Origin: Prevotella sp.
Lineage (GTDB): Bacteria; Bacteroidota; Bacteroidia; Bacteroidales; Bacteroidaceae
Direction of reading: 5' to 3'
DNA length: 64,000 nucleotides
Assembly: GCA_024688365.1 (NCBI GenBank)
Contig: JAILEG010000011.1
Span: 1 to 64,000 of the forward strand
Shown here piece after piece: positions 26,877 through 36,077 of this stretch (position 1 is the stretch's first letter; each line of letters starts with the position of its first letter). The translations under genes were made by a program, and so were the position numbers. The notes beneath the pieces are model-generated. The model was not told where the DNA came from and did not search any database. It worked only from the letters and a program-made list of their open reading frames with translations.

Positions 26877-28967
26877 ATGAATAAAAGAAAGATTATATCA
26901 TTCCTTTTCGCCCTGCTGCTCACCCTCACGGCAACGGCACAGCAGCAGCCCGTCCACTTCACCGTACAGCAGAAGCAGGTATCACCAACGGAGGTGGACG
27001 TGGTCTTCACGGGCAAGATTGACAAGGGCTGGCATGTCTACTCCACCAATCTGCCGGCTGACGGTCCCATCTCTGCCACCCTGCACACCGAGCGTGCGGA
27101 GGGAGCGGAGCCTGTCGGCAAGCTGACGGCGCACGGAGCCGAGCAGAATGTGTATGACAAGGTGTTTGAGATGCGGCTGCGTTACTTCGAGAACAGCGTC
27201 ACCTTCGTCCAGCGTTACAAGATAACCGCCAAGACCTACAGCCTCAACGGCTATCTGGAATATGGTTCCTGCAACGATGAGATGTGCATGCCACCCATGC
27301 AGGAGGAGTTCAGCTTCAAGGGCAACGGACCTGCCACAGCCCCAGCAGCAAAGCCTTCCGAAACCACGCAAGATGCTGACGAGATTGCCGCCGCCACTTC
27401 CACCACCGTTGGTGGGCTGGCCGCACTGACCGCCATGACCACCGACACCACAGCCAAGGACACCACAGCCAAGGCAGACTCGGCTGCCACACCCGTGCTG
27501 ACAGCCCAACAGGCAGCCGACACCGACCTTTGGCAACCCGTTGTCAAGGAACTGAAAACCTTTGACAAGGGACAAGACGCTGACAGCCATTCACTCTGGT
27601 ATATTTTCATCATGGGTATAGCTGGAGGGTTGGTGGCCCTGCTCACACCCTGCGTCTGGCCTATTATTCCAATGACAGTCAGCTTCTTCCTCAAACGTGC
27701 CAAGGACGACCGCAAGAAAGGAATACGTGATGCGGTCACCTATGGCATCTCCATCATCGTCATCTACATGGCACTTGCACTGCTCATCACGGCAGCCTTC
27801 GGACCGCAGAAACTGAACGAGCTGGCGACAAATGCCCCGTTCAACATCTTCTTCTTCCTGCTCTTAGTGGTGTTCGCCCTGAGCTTCTTCGGATGGTTTG
27901 AGCTGCGCCTGCCCTCCTCATGGGGCAATGCGGTTGACGACAAGGCTTCAGCGACGACAGGGCTGCTCTCAATCTTCCTCATGGCCTTCACCCTCTCACT
28001 GGTCAGCTTCTCCTGCACGGCACCCGTCGTAGGCCTGCTGCTGGTGCAGGGTGCGACAAGCGGCGATTGGGCTGCCCCCACGGTGGGCATGTTCGGTTTT
28101 GCCCTGGCATTGGCACTTCCCTTCACGCTCTTCGCCCTCTTCCCCTCCTGGCTGAAACAGGCACCCAAGTCGGGGGCATGGATGAACATGGTCAAGGTGG
28201 TACTGGGCTTCATCGAGCTGGCTTTCTCGCTGAAGTTCCTCTCTGTCGCCGACCTGGCATACGGCTGGCATCTGCTGGACCGTGAGACATTCCTATCCCT
28301 GTGGATTGTCATCTTCGGCCTCTTGGGACTTTATCTCATTGGTAGGCTGAAGTTCCCACATGATGACCTGAAGCAAAGAGCCATGCCCGTTCCTGCCATC
28401 ATGCTGGGACTGTGTTCACTGGCGTTTGCCGTCTACATGGTGCCGGGACTGTGGGGCGCACCCTGCAAGGCAGTCAGTGCCTTTGCGCCACCCATCAACA
28501 CACAGGACTTCAACCTCTCCCCACAGGCCGTCCATGCCCCATACACTGATTACGATGAGGGAATGAGGGCCGCAGCAGCGGCTGGCAAGCCCGTGCTGAT
28601 CGACTTCACCGGCTTTGGCTGCGTCAACTGCCGCAAGATGGAGGCCGCCGTGTGGACCGACTCCCGTGTGGCTGACAAGCTGATGAAGGACTATGTGCTT
28701 ATCTCCCTCTATGTGGACGACAGGACTCCGCTGAAATCTCCTGTCAAGGTGAAGCGGCCTGACGGCACCACCCGCACACTCCGCACCATCGGCGACAAAT
28801 GGAGCTACTTACAGGAGACAAAGTTCGGATACCTTGCCCAGCCGTTCTATGTGCCGCTCGACAACATGGGCAAGCCCCTGAACGGCAGTTTCAGCTACAA
28901 GGAGGACATCCCTGCCTACCTTGACTTCCTTGACAAGGGACTTGAAAGATACAAGGGGCAACGGTAA
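26877..28967 (+). CDS. dsbD: DsbD-type thiol:disulfide interchange protein
   Basis: The protein has 696 residues. The ATG at 26877 gives a clean signal peptide (MNKRKIISFLFALLLTLTATAQQQ). An N-terminal periplasmic domain (to about residue 160) is followed by a Thr/Ala-rich linker, eight or so membrane helices with the CcdA-like pattern (GLVALLTPCVWPIIPMTVSFF and FSCTAPVVG carrying the two transmembrane cysteines), and a C-terminal thioredoxin-like domain with CVNC in FTGFGCVNCRKMEAAVW. It moves reducing power from cytoplasmic thioredoxin to the periplasm. A 14-bp-stem terminator follows. Confidence 0.93.
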   Translation: MNKRKIISFLFALLLTLTATAQQQPVHFTVQQKQVSPTEVDVVFTGKIDKGWHVYSTNLPADGPISATLHTERAEGAEPVGKLTAHGAEQNVYDKVFEMRLRYFENSVTFVQRYKITAKTYSLNGYLEYGSCNDEMCMPPMQEEFSFKGNGPATAPAAKPSETTQDADEIAAATSTTVGGLAALTAMTTDTTAKDTTAKADSAATPVLTAQQAADTDLWQPVVKELKTFDKGQDADSHSLWYIFIMGIAGGLVALLTPCVWPIIPMTVSFFLKRAKDDRKKGIRDAVTYGISIIVIYMALALLITAAFGPQKLNELATNAPFNIFFFLLLVVFALSFFGWFELRLPSSWGNAVDDKASATTGLLSIFLMAFTLSLVSFSCTAPVVGLLLVQGATSGDWAAPTVGMFGFALALALPFTLFALFPSWLKQAPKSGAWMNMVKVVLGFIELAFSLKFLSVADLAYGWHLLDRETFLSLWIVIFGLLGLYLIGRLKFPHDDLKQRAMPVPAIMLGLCSLAFAVYMVPGLWGAPCKAVSAFAPPINTQDFNLSPQAVHAPYTDYDEGMRAAAAAGKPVLIDFTGFGCVNCRKMEAAVWTDSRVADKLMKDYVLISLYVDDRTPLKSPVKVKRPDGTTRTLRTIGDKWSYLQETKFGYLAQPFYVPLDNMGKPLNGSFSYKEDIPAYLDFLDKGLERYKGQR

Positions 28968-28992
28968 AACCGTCAGCCTACGTATAAGACAA

Positions 28993-29068
28993 GGGCTTTG
29001 TCTGTCACTGTATTCACAGAAAGGATGACTTCCAACGAAACAGACGACAGGCAAAGCCCATGTTTTTT
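28993..29068 (+). terminator. Intrinsic terminator after dsbD
   Basis: GGGCTTTGTCTGTC (28993-29006) pairs with GACAGGCAAAGCCC (29046-29059), with one G-T pair and a loop of about 40 nt, followed by six T (29063-29068). It lies 25 nt after the dsbD stop. Confidence 0.7.
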
Positions 29069-29136
29069 CCTATAGCGGCAGAGTCAGACAAAAATGCCTG
29101 CCCTACCCTTGCAGAACCGTGATAAGAGAGGGGGTA

Positions 29137-29847
29137 TCAGTTATGCACCAGTGTCCCGATTTCCTCACCGTCCATCACCTTCTTCAGATTGCCTACCACA
29201 TCCATGTTGAAGACGTAGATGGGAAGGTCATTCTCCTTGCACATGGTGGTGGCCGTGAGATCCATCACCTTTAGCCCACGGTTGTAAATCTCATCGTAGG
29301 TAATCTCCTTGAACTTCGTCGCAGAAGGATCTTTCTCAGGGTCAGCCGTATAGATACCATCAACACGGGTACCCTTCAGCATGACATCAGCCTCAATCTC
29401 GATGCCACGCAGGCTGGAGCCAGTATCGGTGGTGAAATATGGGTTGCCTGTCCCGGCTGAGAAAACGCAGACATAGCCTGCCTCCATTGCCTCAATGGCT
29501 TTCCACTTGCTGTAGAACTCTCCAATAGGCTCCATGCGGATAGCCGTCAGCACCTTGGCCTTCACGCCAATAGCCTCAAGGGCAGAGCTGAGTGCAAGTG
29601 AGTTGATGACCGTCGCACACATACCCATCTGGTCGCCTTTCACACGGTCAAAGCCTTTCTGGCTGCCGCTCAACCCACGGAAGATGTTGCCGCCACCTAT
29701 CACAATACCTATCTGCACACCCATGTCATGCACTTCTTTAATCTGCCTGGCATAGTCGCCAAGACGCTCCGGATCGATGCCGAAGCCTTGCTTGCCCATC
29801 AGGCTCTCGCCCGAGAGCTTGAGGAGAATACGTTTGAATCTTGCCAT
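29137..29847 (-). CDS. pyrH: UMP kinase
   Basis: The protein has 236 residues of the amino-acid-kinase fold. The start MARFKRILLKLSGESLMG, the glycine loop VIGGGNIFRG, and the UMP-binding segment GTGNPYFTTDTGSSLRGIEI are all standard. It phosphorylates UMP to UDP in pyrimidine nucleotide synthesis and is usually hexameric. It is the last gene of a yraN-birA-pyrH run on the minus strand, 11 nt after birA. Confidence 0.97.
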   Translation of the reverse strand: MARFKRILLKLSGESLMGKQGFGIDPERLGDYARQIKEVHDMGVQIGIVIGGGNIFRGLSGSQKGFDRVKGDQMGMCATVINSLALSSALEAIGVKAKVLTAIRMEPIGEFYSKWKAIEAMEAGYVCVFSAGTGNPYFTTDTGSSLRGIEIEADVMLKGTRVDGIYTADPEKDPSATKFKEITYDEIYNRGLKVMDLTATTMCKENDLPIYVFNMDVVGNLKKVMDGEEIGTLVHN

Positions 29848-29858
29848 TTTACAAGGAA

Positions 29859-30647
29859 TTAAATAATAAACTCTACTTCTTTAAACTGATAGCTGCGTAT
29901 CACCCCGCTGCGGTCACGGAGGACGAGATGTCCGTCATCCTCCACTTCGATGATGGAGCCCTCGAAGTCTCCGTCAGCATCACGGAACGTGTGAAAGCCG
30001 CCACGGCGGTATAATGCCTCATGATACATCGCACTGATGTCAGCATATCCGCCCATCTCAAGCAGGCGATAAAGCCCGGTGAACTTCGTGATGATCTTGC
30101 AGAGCAGCTCGTCACGGTCCACCTCATGTCCTGATATCTGACAAAGAGAGACGGGATTGGGCGCATCGCTGCGGAAAACCGTCTGGTTGACATTCAGCCC
30201 GACACCGAAGACGCAATCCTTGATATGGCCGCCTCCCAACTTGGTCTCTATCAGCGTACCACTCAGCTTCCTGTCCTTCCAATAGATGTCGTTCGGCCAT
30301 TTCAGCCGTATATCGTCCTGCACATAGTCGGCCAGGGCTTCCTTCAGAGCAAGCGCACCAGCCTCAGCGAGCAGGAACTGACTGCGGACAGGCAGCATCA
30401 CCGGATGGACGAGGATGGAGAAAAGGAGATTCTTCCCAGCCTCACTCTCCCAGGTGTTCGTACCTTGCCCACGTCCAGCCTGCTGGAAGTCGGCAACGGC
30501 AACGGTCATTGTCTCCCCCTCAGCCGGGATATAGGTACGGAGAAAGGTGTTGGTGCTGTCAGTCTGATCCAGACGGATGACCTTCACATCAGGCTTCTTC
30601 ACAGCCGATGACTTGAAAAGGCTCTTTACGGTGTCTATGATTTTCAT
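29859..30647 (-). CDS. birA: Biotin--[acetyl-CoA-carboxylase] ligase
   Basis: The protein has 262 residues. It has the catalytic motif GRGQGTNTWES (usual GRGRxGRxW) and LKWPNDIYWKDRKLSGTLIE, plus a short C-terminal SH3-like domain. It activates biotin as biotinyl-AMP and attaches it to carrier lysines. It lacks the N-terminal HTH of E. coli BirA, so it is a class I enzyme with no repressor role. The gap to yraN is 24 nt. Confidence 0.94.
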   Translation of the reverse strand: MKIIDTVKSLFKSSAVKKPDVKVIRLDQTDSTNTFLRTYIPAEGETMTVAVADFQQAGRGQGTNTWESEAGKNLLFSILVHPVMLPVRSQFLLAEAGALALKEALADYVQDDIRLKWPNDIYWKDRKLSGTLIETKLGGGHIKDCVFGVGLNVNQTVFRSDAPNPVSLCQISGHEVDRDELLCKIITKFTGLYRLLEMGGYADISAMYHEALYRRGGFHTFRDADGDFEGSIIEVEDDGHLVLRDRSGVIRSYQFKEVEFII

Positions 30648-30671
30648 TTATCAGTGTGTACGATTACGGTT

Positions 30672-31037
30672 TCATACGAAAGGAAGGAAAGCATCCTTGA
30701 CGTGTCTCAGCTCATGACCGCCGCCCGGATGCCCCACAATGGTGATAATGTCAAAACGGATATCGAGGCTGATGCCATACTGCTTGACATAAGCATTGGC
30801 AGCTATCGAGACTGAGCGTATCTTCTGTGGTGTGACTGCCTCATCAGCATCGGCGAAGCGTTCGTCACGCCGTGTCTTCACCTCAATGATGACCAGCACA
30901 CCATTATCCACCGCAACGATGTCAAGGTCACGGTGACGGTAGCTCCAGTCACGATGTAGGATGGCATAACCTTTCTGCTCAAGATAGCTCACTGCTACGT
31001 CCTCTCCCCATTTCCCTAAGTCATTGTGATAGGCCAC
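30672..31037 (-). CDS. yraN: YraN (UPF0102) family nuclease-like protein
   Basis: The protein has 121 residues. It keeps the restriction-endonuclease-like core motifs of UPF0102: GKWGEDVAVSYLEQKGY, then WSYRHRDLDIVAVDNGVLVIIEVKTRR, where D, E and K form a possible catalytic set. The precise function is not established; a Holliday-junction or DNA-processing role has been suggested for the fold. It is the first gene of the yraN-birA-pyrH operon and has a good promoter at 31066-31096. Confidence 0.92.
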   Translation of the reverse strand: MAYHNDLGKWGEDVAVSYLEQKGYAILHRDWSYRHRDLDIVAVDNGVLVIIEVKTRRDERFADADEAVTPQKIRSVSIAANAYVKQYGISLDIRFDIITIVGHPGGGHELRHVKDAFLPFV

Positions 31038-31065
31038 GGGCTTTACCTTCTTTTTGTTTACACCA

Positions 31066-31096
31066 CAAAGTTAGGACAATCTTTCGTAAAATCAAA
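31066..31096 (-). promoter_or_regulatory. Putative promoter of the yraN-birA-pyrH operon
   Basis: On the minus strand TTTG (31096-31093) and TAACTTTG (31073-31066) match the consensus with 19-nt spacing. The yraN ATG lies 28 nt downstream. Confidence 0.7.
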
Positions 31097-31106
31097 ATAA
31101 AACCTG

Positions 31107-31114
31107 TATTTTTG
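31107..31114 (+). promoter_or_regulatory. Putative -7 element of tadA
   Basis: TATTTTTG matches TAnnTTTG and ends only 4 nt before the ATG at 31119. If used, the message would be nearly leaderless or translation would start at the in-frame ATG at 31158. The -33 box is not clear. Confidence 0.4.
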
Positions 31115-31118
31115 CAGC

Positions 31119-31571
31119 ATGAGTACAGAAGAACAGAAGAAGAAGGACGAATACTTCATGCAGCGGGCACTTGCCGAGGCTGAGGCTGCCTACAAGGAGG
31201 GCGAGATTCCCGTAGGGGCTGTCATAGTGTGCCGGGACCGTATCATCGCAAGGGCACACAACCTCACCGAGACCCTCAACGATGTGACAGCCCACGCCGA
31301 GATGCAGGCCATCACTATGGCTGCCAACGAGTTGGGTGGGAAATACCTACAGGAATGTATGCTCTATGTCACCGTGGAACCATGCATCATGTGCGCCGGA
31401 GCCATTGGCTGGGCACAGGTGCGGCGCATCGTCTACGGCTGCCAGGATGAGAAACGGGGCTACCACGAATATGCGCCCAAGGCTCTGCACCCCAAGGCTG
31501 ATATCACTTATGGTGTGCTGGAGGACAAGTGCAGGGCTCTCATGCAGCGTTTCTTCAAAGAGAGACGGTAA
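31119..31571 (+). CDS. tadA: tRNA-specific adenosine deaminase
   Basis: The protein has 150 residues. The zinc deaminase motifs are HAE (His59, catalytic Glu61) in NDVTAHAEMQAI and PCIMC (Cys89 and Cys92) in VEPCIMCAGAIGWAQ. It converts A34 to inosine in tRNA-Arg(ACG). The first dozen residues (MSTEEQKKKDEYF) are poorly conserved, so the start could be the Met14 codon. It is divergent from yraN and converges on the lipoprotein gene through a shared terminator. Confidence 0.94.
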   Translation: MSTEEQKKKDEYFMQRALAEAEAAYKEGEIPVGAVIVCRDRIIARAHNLTETLNDVTAHAEMQAITMAANELGGKYLQECMLYVTVEPCIMCAGAIGWAQVRRIVYGCQDEKRGYHEYAPKALHPKADITYGVLEDKCRALMQRFFKERR

Positions 31572-31640
31572 GAAAAAGATAACTGATTGGAGGGAGCAGG
31601 ATGCCTGTTTGGGATAGGCTCCGCCCAATGACAGAGCTAA

Positions 31641-31684
31641 AAAAAAGAGACATTCCCCCAACAGAGGAATGTCTCGCTTCTTTT
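31641..31684. terminator. Bidirectional terminator between tadA and the coiled-coil lipoprotein
   Basis: GAGACATTCC (31647-31656) pairs perfectly with GGAATGTCTC (31666-31675), flanked by a run of A on the left and T-rich sequence on the right. It serves both converging genes. Confidence 0.8.
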
Positions 31685-31707
31685 TATCTTACTTGACTCA
31701 GTCGTGC

Positions 31708-32622
31708 TTACTTCACCTGCACAACCAGATACTTGCTGGTACTCCAGAATGTCTGTGGATCAGTGATGCGGAGAACGTACTGACCGTTCGTGTCGGTTGA
31801 CAGGGTATAGCTGCTGCTGGGATGAGCGGTCAGCAGTTTGGCACTCTTACTGTAGAGTTTGATTTCCTTATTGACACGGATATCAATCTTCGTGAAGTAG
31901 TTCTTGTTGAAGCTCCCCTGCAGCACCTTCCCTCCGGAGAGGATGTTCTGTCCCTTCAGCTCGCTCTTTGTGCCGAACACATACCAGCCCGTGTTAAGCT
32001 GTTTGTCCTGCGTGCTGATGGTCTCACTCTTCTGGTTGCTCTCTGCCTGGAGGTTCTGTTTCTCTGTCGTAAGAGTCTGCTTCTCGGCAGTAAGATTCTC
32101 CTTGTCGGTCTTGAGGGCAGCGACATCAGTGTTCAGCCCAGTAATGGTCTCGTCAAGTTCCTTGATGTGGATGTTCTTCGACTCCAGTTCGGCACGCAGC
32201 TTCTTCAGGTCAGCATCCTTCTGTGTGAGCTGATTGGTCAGCTGAGCCAATGTCTTGCGCATAGCGTCACCCTTGAATCCCGTCTCACGGAGCTGCTGCT
32301 GCAACTTCTTGATCAGCTCACGGTTCTCCTTCATGCGCTGGGCAATGTACTGGATGTTCTCCTTGATCTGCACAGCCTTGTCAGCCCGCTCGCCGTCCTT
32401 GGCTATCGTAACGCGGTTCTCGGCCTCGTTAATGTCGGCAAAACCCTGCTGAATGTCATTCAGCGTGCCCATCATATCGTTGATTTCATTATCACGTGCA
32501 TCAATGATGGCACGCAAAGAGTCGTTCTGAATCTCGGCCGGATTTAGCGCCGACTTCTTGTCCTGATTGCAGGATGCCAGTGCCAATACACCGCAGGCTG
32601 CCAAAATTAACAGTTTCTTCAT
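31708..32622 (-). CDS. Coiled-coil lipoprotein
   Basis: The protein has 304 residues with a lipobox at Cys18 (LALASC). Residues 35-205 are heptad-rich coiled coil (IKELDETITGLNTDVAALKTDKENL and the repeating LTxEKQxL pattern). A C-terminal globular beta-rich domain (GWYVFGTKSELKGQNIL ... YVLRITDPQTFWSTSKYLVVQVK) follows. The function is unknown; a structural or envelope-spacing role would be a guess. Its start is 3 nt from the rsmI stop, so the two are co-transcribed. Confidence 0.8.
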   Translation of the reverse strand: MKKLLILAACGVLALASCNQDKKSALNPAEIQNDSLRAIIDARDNEINDMMGTLNDIQQGFADINEAENRVTIAKDGERADKAVQIKENIQYIAQRMKENRELIKKLQQQLRETGFKGDAMRKTLAQLTNQLTQKDADLKKLRAELESKNIHIKELDETITGLNTDVAALKTDKENLTAEKQTLTTEKQNLQAESNQKSETISTQDKQLNTGWYVFGTKSELKGQNILSGGKVLQGSFNKNYFTKIDIRVNKEIKLYSKSAKLLTAHPSSSYTLSTDTNGQYVLRITDPQTFWSTSKYLVVQVK

Positions 32623-32625
32623 ACT

Positions 32626-33342
32626 TTATTCATTTTTATCAGTTCTTTTCTTCTTATCTGAAGATTTAAGTCTCTCCTTTCCTGCCACTACGATGACGAA
32701 CTCGCCACGTGGCTCCGTCTCCTTGAAATGGGCTATGACCTCCGCCAATGTTCCCCGCACGCTTTCCTCATGCAGCTTGGAAATCTCACGGCAGCAGCTC
32801 ACATGCCTGTCCGGTCCGAATACCTCAGCAAACTGCTCAAGCGTCTTCACCACCCTGTATGGCGACTCATAGAAAATCATTGTGCGACACTCGTCAGCCA
32901 AACTCTCCAAGTGGGTCTTCCGACCTTTCTTCTGTGGGAGGAATCCCTCAAAGCAGAAGCGGTCGCAAGGCAGTCCGCTGGAGACCAATGCCGGCACAAA
33001 TGCCGTTGGGCCAGGCAGCGTCTGGACGGTGATGCCATGAGCTGCCGCCTCCCGGGCAAGATAGAATCCAGGGTCGCTGATACCCGGTGTGCCCGCATCA
33101 GAGATGAGGGCAATGGTCTCACCCGCCTTCAGCCGACCGACGATACCGGCAGTGGTACCATGCTCATTGAACTTGTGATGCGCCATGAGATGGTTCTTTA
33201 TCTCAAAGTGCTTCAGCAGGATACCCGATGTGCGGGTGTCCTCACAGAGGACAAGGTCAGCCTCCTTCAGGATTCTGATGGCGCGGAGCGTCATATCCTC
33301 CATGTTCCCGACTGGTGTCGGCACAAGATACAATATACCCAT
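32626..33342 (-). CDS. rsmI: 16S rRNA (cytidine-1402-2'-O)-methyltransferase
   Basis: The protein has 238 residues. The ATG at 33342 gives MGILYLVPTPVGNMEDMTLRA, the conserved RsmI N-terminus; the frame is open nine codons further upstream but those are not homologous. Other motifs are ADLVLCEDTRTSGILLKHF and ALISDAGTPGISDPG, typical of the SAM-binding tetrapyrrole-methylase fold. It 2'-O-methylates C1402 in the ribosomal P site. Confidence 0.95.
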   Translation of the reverse strand: MGILYLVPTPVGNMEDMTLRAIRILKEADLVLCEDTRTSGILLKHFEIKNHLMAHHKFNEHGTTAGIVGRLKAGETIALISDAGTPGISDPGFYLAREAAAHGITVQTLPGPTAFVPALVSSGLPCDRFCFEGFLPQKKGRKTHLESLADECRTMIFYESPYRVVKTLEQFAEVFGPDRHVSCCREISKLHEESVRGTLAEVIAHFKETEPRGEFVIVVAGKERLKSSDKKKRTDKNE

Positions 33343-33350
33343 ATTGTGTG

Positions 33351-33381
33351 CAAATGTAAACCAAAACAATGGAAGGGCAAA
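33351..33381 (-). promoter_or_regulatory. Putative rsmI promoter
   Basis: On the minus strand TTTG (33381-33378) and TACATTTG (33358-33351) match the consensus with 19-nt spacing, ending 8 nt before the rsmI ATG. Confidence 0.6.
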
Positions 33382-33563
33382 ATAAATTAGGATTTTTTAG
33401 TCAGAAAGAAAGTCTAATCTTACCTTTACAAATATATGTTAATTATGCCCATAAATGCCCTTATCAGAAAAAGAGTGGAGACCAGATTCCGACGAAACCA
33501 GCCTCCACGAACAGATAGTATTACTTAATTACAGATATCATGAAAGATTATTAAGTCAAGACA

Positions 33564-33752
33564 TTAGTCCTCCCATACGCTCACACCACTGTACCACTTG
33601 GCGCCGGTGGGCTCCTCGGGGTCATTAGTATTGGCTTCCTTAATGGGAATCTTCGGGCCATCATCAACACTCCAAGTAGAGGGTTTGCACAAATGACATT
33701 CTATCCTTACGGACACAACATCAAGTTCAGGTTTGATATATACTTGTTTCAT
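33564..33752 (-). CDS. Small cysteine-containing peptide, 62 residues
   Basis: The peptide starts MKQVYIKPELDVVSVRIE and continues with ECHLCKPSTWSVDDG, a Pro/Glu-rich stretch and the end KWYSGVSVWED. The start M-K-x-x-Y-I-x-P-E-x-x-V-V resembles a group of short Bacteroidota proteins of unknown function, often with acidic and Trp-containing C-termini. There is no signal peptide. It lies 96 nt downstream of the 742-residue secreted protein on the same strand. I cannot assign a function; the pattern at the N-terminus makes it more than a random frame. Confidence 0.55.
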   Translation of the reverse strand: MKQVYIKPELDVVSVRIECHLCKPSTWSVDDGPKIPIKEANTNDPEEPTGAKWYSGVSVWED

Positions 33753-33848
33753 TCTTGCTTTTCCTTTTAAGACATTACGTTAAATTCTTTTCATGCAGAT
33801 CTCTGCCTGGAACAGTTCTGCCACATGAAGCTCATAAGGCACTCAACA

Positions 33849-36077
33849 CTAATACACAGCCACTTTCTTCCCGTCAATGACATAGAATCCCGCTGGCAAT
33901 CCTTCGGCTGAGTTGCTGTCAGCTATCTTCCGGCCATCAAGACTGAACACTCCCTTGTGACGACGTGGCGCAGAGGTCGGGTCAGCCAACGGAAGCACAT
34001 CTATGCCTGATGTCGTGCCCACGTAACTCCTATCCATCACGCTCAACTTGGCTCCGGCAGAAGGTGCCTCGCTATATTCAAGGTACCAGCGAGTGCCTTT
34101 CAGTCCAAACGGCTTCTTATAACGGGTCAACGCACCCTTGTTCATCACATAGGTATAGGTGTCCTCGCCAGCCTGTATGCCGCCACTCCCGTCTGGCTGC
34201 TTCACCCGCCAGTAGTAATTAGGCTTCAGCGTGATGGTCTCTCCTTTGGCTGTCCGGAAGGATACCTCGCTGTTGTCATTGATGTCAGATACCTTGATTG
34301 ATGCCGCAGGAACAACATAGTGCGGGCCGACTGTCGTGTAAACACCTTCATGAGTCCGTATTTTCCCCCATTCAATGGGGAATATACGGCCTTCATTGAA
34401 AGGCATGATCAAGTAAGGCTCATTCTTCACAATAGCATCCTCAGTCCACGAGAGTTTCGACAGGTCAACCGACTCAAAGGCTATGTTATTCCCATCATTG
34501 TCAAGCCCTTTGAGCTTGGCAAGTCTCACATCTGCACCGAAGGCTGTCAGCACCTGATCCTTGTTCATCGTCACAGGAATCATAAATGAGTTCCACTTAC
34601 CCAGCTGGAACGTACGCAGCAGCTCCATCGTGGTGAACGTCTGGTCACCATAGTAATCGTAAGCCCCACGATCACCGAAGGTCTCCAGCACGGGGAATTC
34701 CTCTCCAAGGTACTTCAGCTGGAAATTATCCACAGCCATCCAGTCCTCCGAGGGATTCCCGCTTACACCCTCGACCGTGGCTCCAAGCTCAATGCTCTCA
34801 TTCTCATTCAGCCACACGATAACCTTTGCCGAGTAGTTCTCCCAGTTCTTGCAGAAGGCCATCCCACTCTCGGTCATGTCCTTGGGCTGCGCCGGAATAC
34901 TGTTCCACAAAGGTAGTTTGGCCTTAGCCCAGGCATCACTGTTGAGTGTCGCCCCCTGACGGGAAGTCTTTGCATAGAGATAGGCATTATACGAGCTGCT
35001 GCCATCTCCCGGACGATAGAATCCCTGGCAGGTAACCATGTACCATCCTGCCTTTCCTATTGTTCTTGTTGTCTGCTTGATAACACCTTTACCTCCTCTG
35101 ATCTCTGCATTGAAGAACTGGCCATACAGCAGGTTATAATAGTTCTTCTCTCCTGTCGGCACATCGCTGTAATGTTCATCCAAGGGTGACGTGCCCATTA
35201 CGTAGCTATAGTCATCACCCTGTTCCTGGTCATAGAGGTTGCCGATTCTCACCTTGGCACCACCCTCAGCCTCAAGCTGCCATGCGTCCTTATGCCCACT
35301 GTTACGTGAGAAGTTCTGGTTTTCAATGTAGAAGGTCGCATCAGCAATGTGGTTGTAATCAGCAGGAGTCTTCTCAAAATTATTGATAAGGTCCCTGCGG
35401 CTGACGAGAATCCATTGAGAGTTCTCACTCCATTGCACATCTTTTCCCTCACGGGCGGTGATGACATCGTGTCGCCATTCTGGGAAGTCTCCAGGATGGC
35501 AAAGGTAGGCCCATCTCGTACGTTTCAGGTTCCGGCATATCCAATAAACATTTTTCATCCCCCTTACAGGAGAGAACTGCCATTCTGACACGGCGGTTAT
35601 CTTACTCTTCTCCAACTCACCTTTTTCCGTCAAGCGATCAGTGAAGATACCCTTCGCGTCCTCGTTCTTGACACCATCCTGGATCCATGCCAAACGGTTC
35701 TGCACACTCTCTGATGGATCAGGCGATGTGAGGATCTCACAAATGGGCTGCAAGGCTGCTTTTGTATAGGTGCTTTTGATATAGACGGGTATACCAATCT
35801 CGAACGTAGCTCCTTCCACACCCCAATGTCCTGCCGCATTGAAGAAAGTCCGCAGTCCGTTACGGTCCTTACTTGCCCCCACATTATATAAATAAAGTGT
35901 ATTGTCATCAGTGGGAACTCCACCATTATAGAACACAGGGGAATCAGGAGCCACACTCAGGTCATGACCCTCCCACGCATAACCATTAGCGGTCTGCGCA
36001 CAGATACCTTGCCCCAGCACCGATGCGGATGCCAGCAACAGGACTTTACGGAAACTAATCATTAAATTCATTGTCAT
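33849..36077 (-). CDS. Large secreted protein with a short T9SS-like C-terminal sorting region
   Basis: The protein has 742 residues with a signal peptide (SFRKVLLLASASVLGQGICAQ). The start may be Met1 or Met6. The body is beta-rich with many Trp/Tyr residues and a likely lectin or jelly-roll-like part (NAEIRGGKGVIKQTTRTIGKAGWYMVTCQGFY). The C-terminus reads GVFSLDGRKIADSNSAEGLPAGFYVIDGKKVAVY, close to the short type-A-like sorting ends of Prevotella T9SS cargo. I do not recognise a catalytic domain. The presence of porX and a porW-like gene in the same window makes T9SS export plausible. Confidence 0.65.
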   Translation of the reverse strand: MTMNLMISFRKVLLLASASVLGQGICAQTANGYAWEGHDLSVAPDSPVFYNGGVPTDDNTLYLYNVGASKDRNGLRTFFNAAGHWGVEGATFEIGIPVYIKSTYTKAALQPICEILTSPDPSESVQNRLAWIQDGVKNEDAKGIFTDRLTEKGELEKSKITAVSEWQFSPVRGMKNVYWICRNLKRTRWAYLCHPGDFPEWRHDVITAREGKDVQWSENSQWILVSRRDLINNFEKTPADYNHIADATFYIENQNFSRNSGHKDAWQLEAEGGAKVRIGNLYDQEQGDDYSYVMGTSPLDEHYSDVPTGEKNYYNLLYGQFFNAEIRGGKGVIKQTTRTIGKAGWYMVTCQGFYRPGDGSSSYNAYLYAKTSRQGATLNSDAWAKAKLPLWNSIPAQPKDMTESGMAFCKNWENYSAKVIVWLNENESIELGATVEGVSGNPSEDWMAVDNFQLKYLGEEFPVLETFGDRGAYDYYGDQTFTTMELLRTFQLGKWNSFMIPVTMNKDQVLTAFGADVRLAKLKGLDNDGNNIAFESVDLSKLSWTEDAIVKNEPYLIMPFNEGRIFPIEWGKIRTHEGVYTTVGPHYVVPAASIKVSDINDNSEVSFRTAKGETITLKPNYYWRVKQPDGSGGIQAGEDTYTYVMNKGALTRYKKPFGLKGTRWYLEYSEAPSAGAKLSVMDRSYVGTTSGIDVLPLADPTSAPRRHKGVFSLDGRKIADSNSAEGLPAGFYVIDGKKVAVY

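Noticed and set aside
31822..32547. 241-codon Leu-rich open frame on the plus strand
   Set aside because: It is the complement of the coiled-coil lipoprotein, whose repeats create long open antisense frames.
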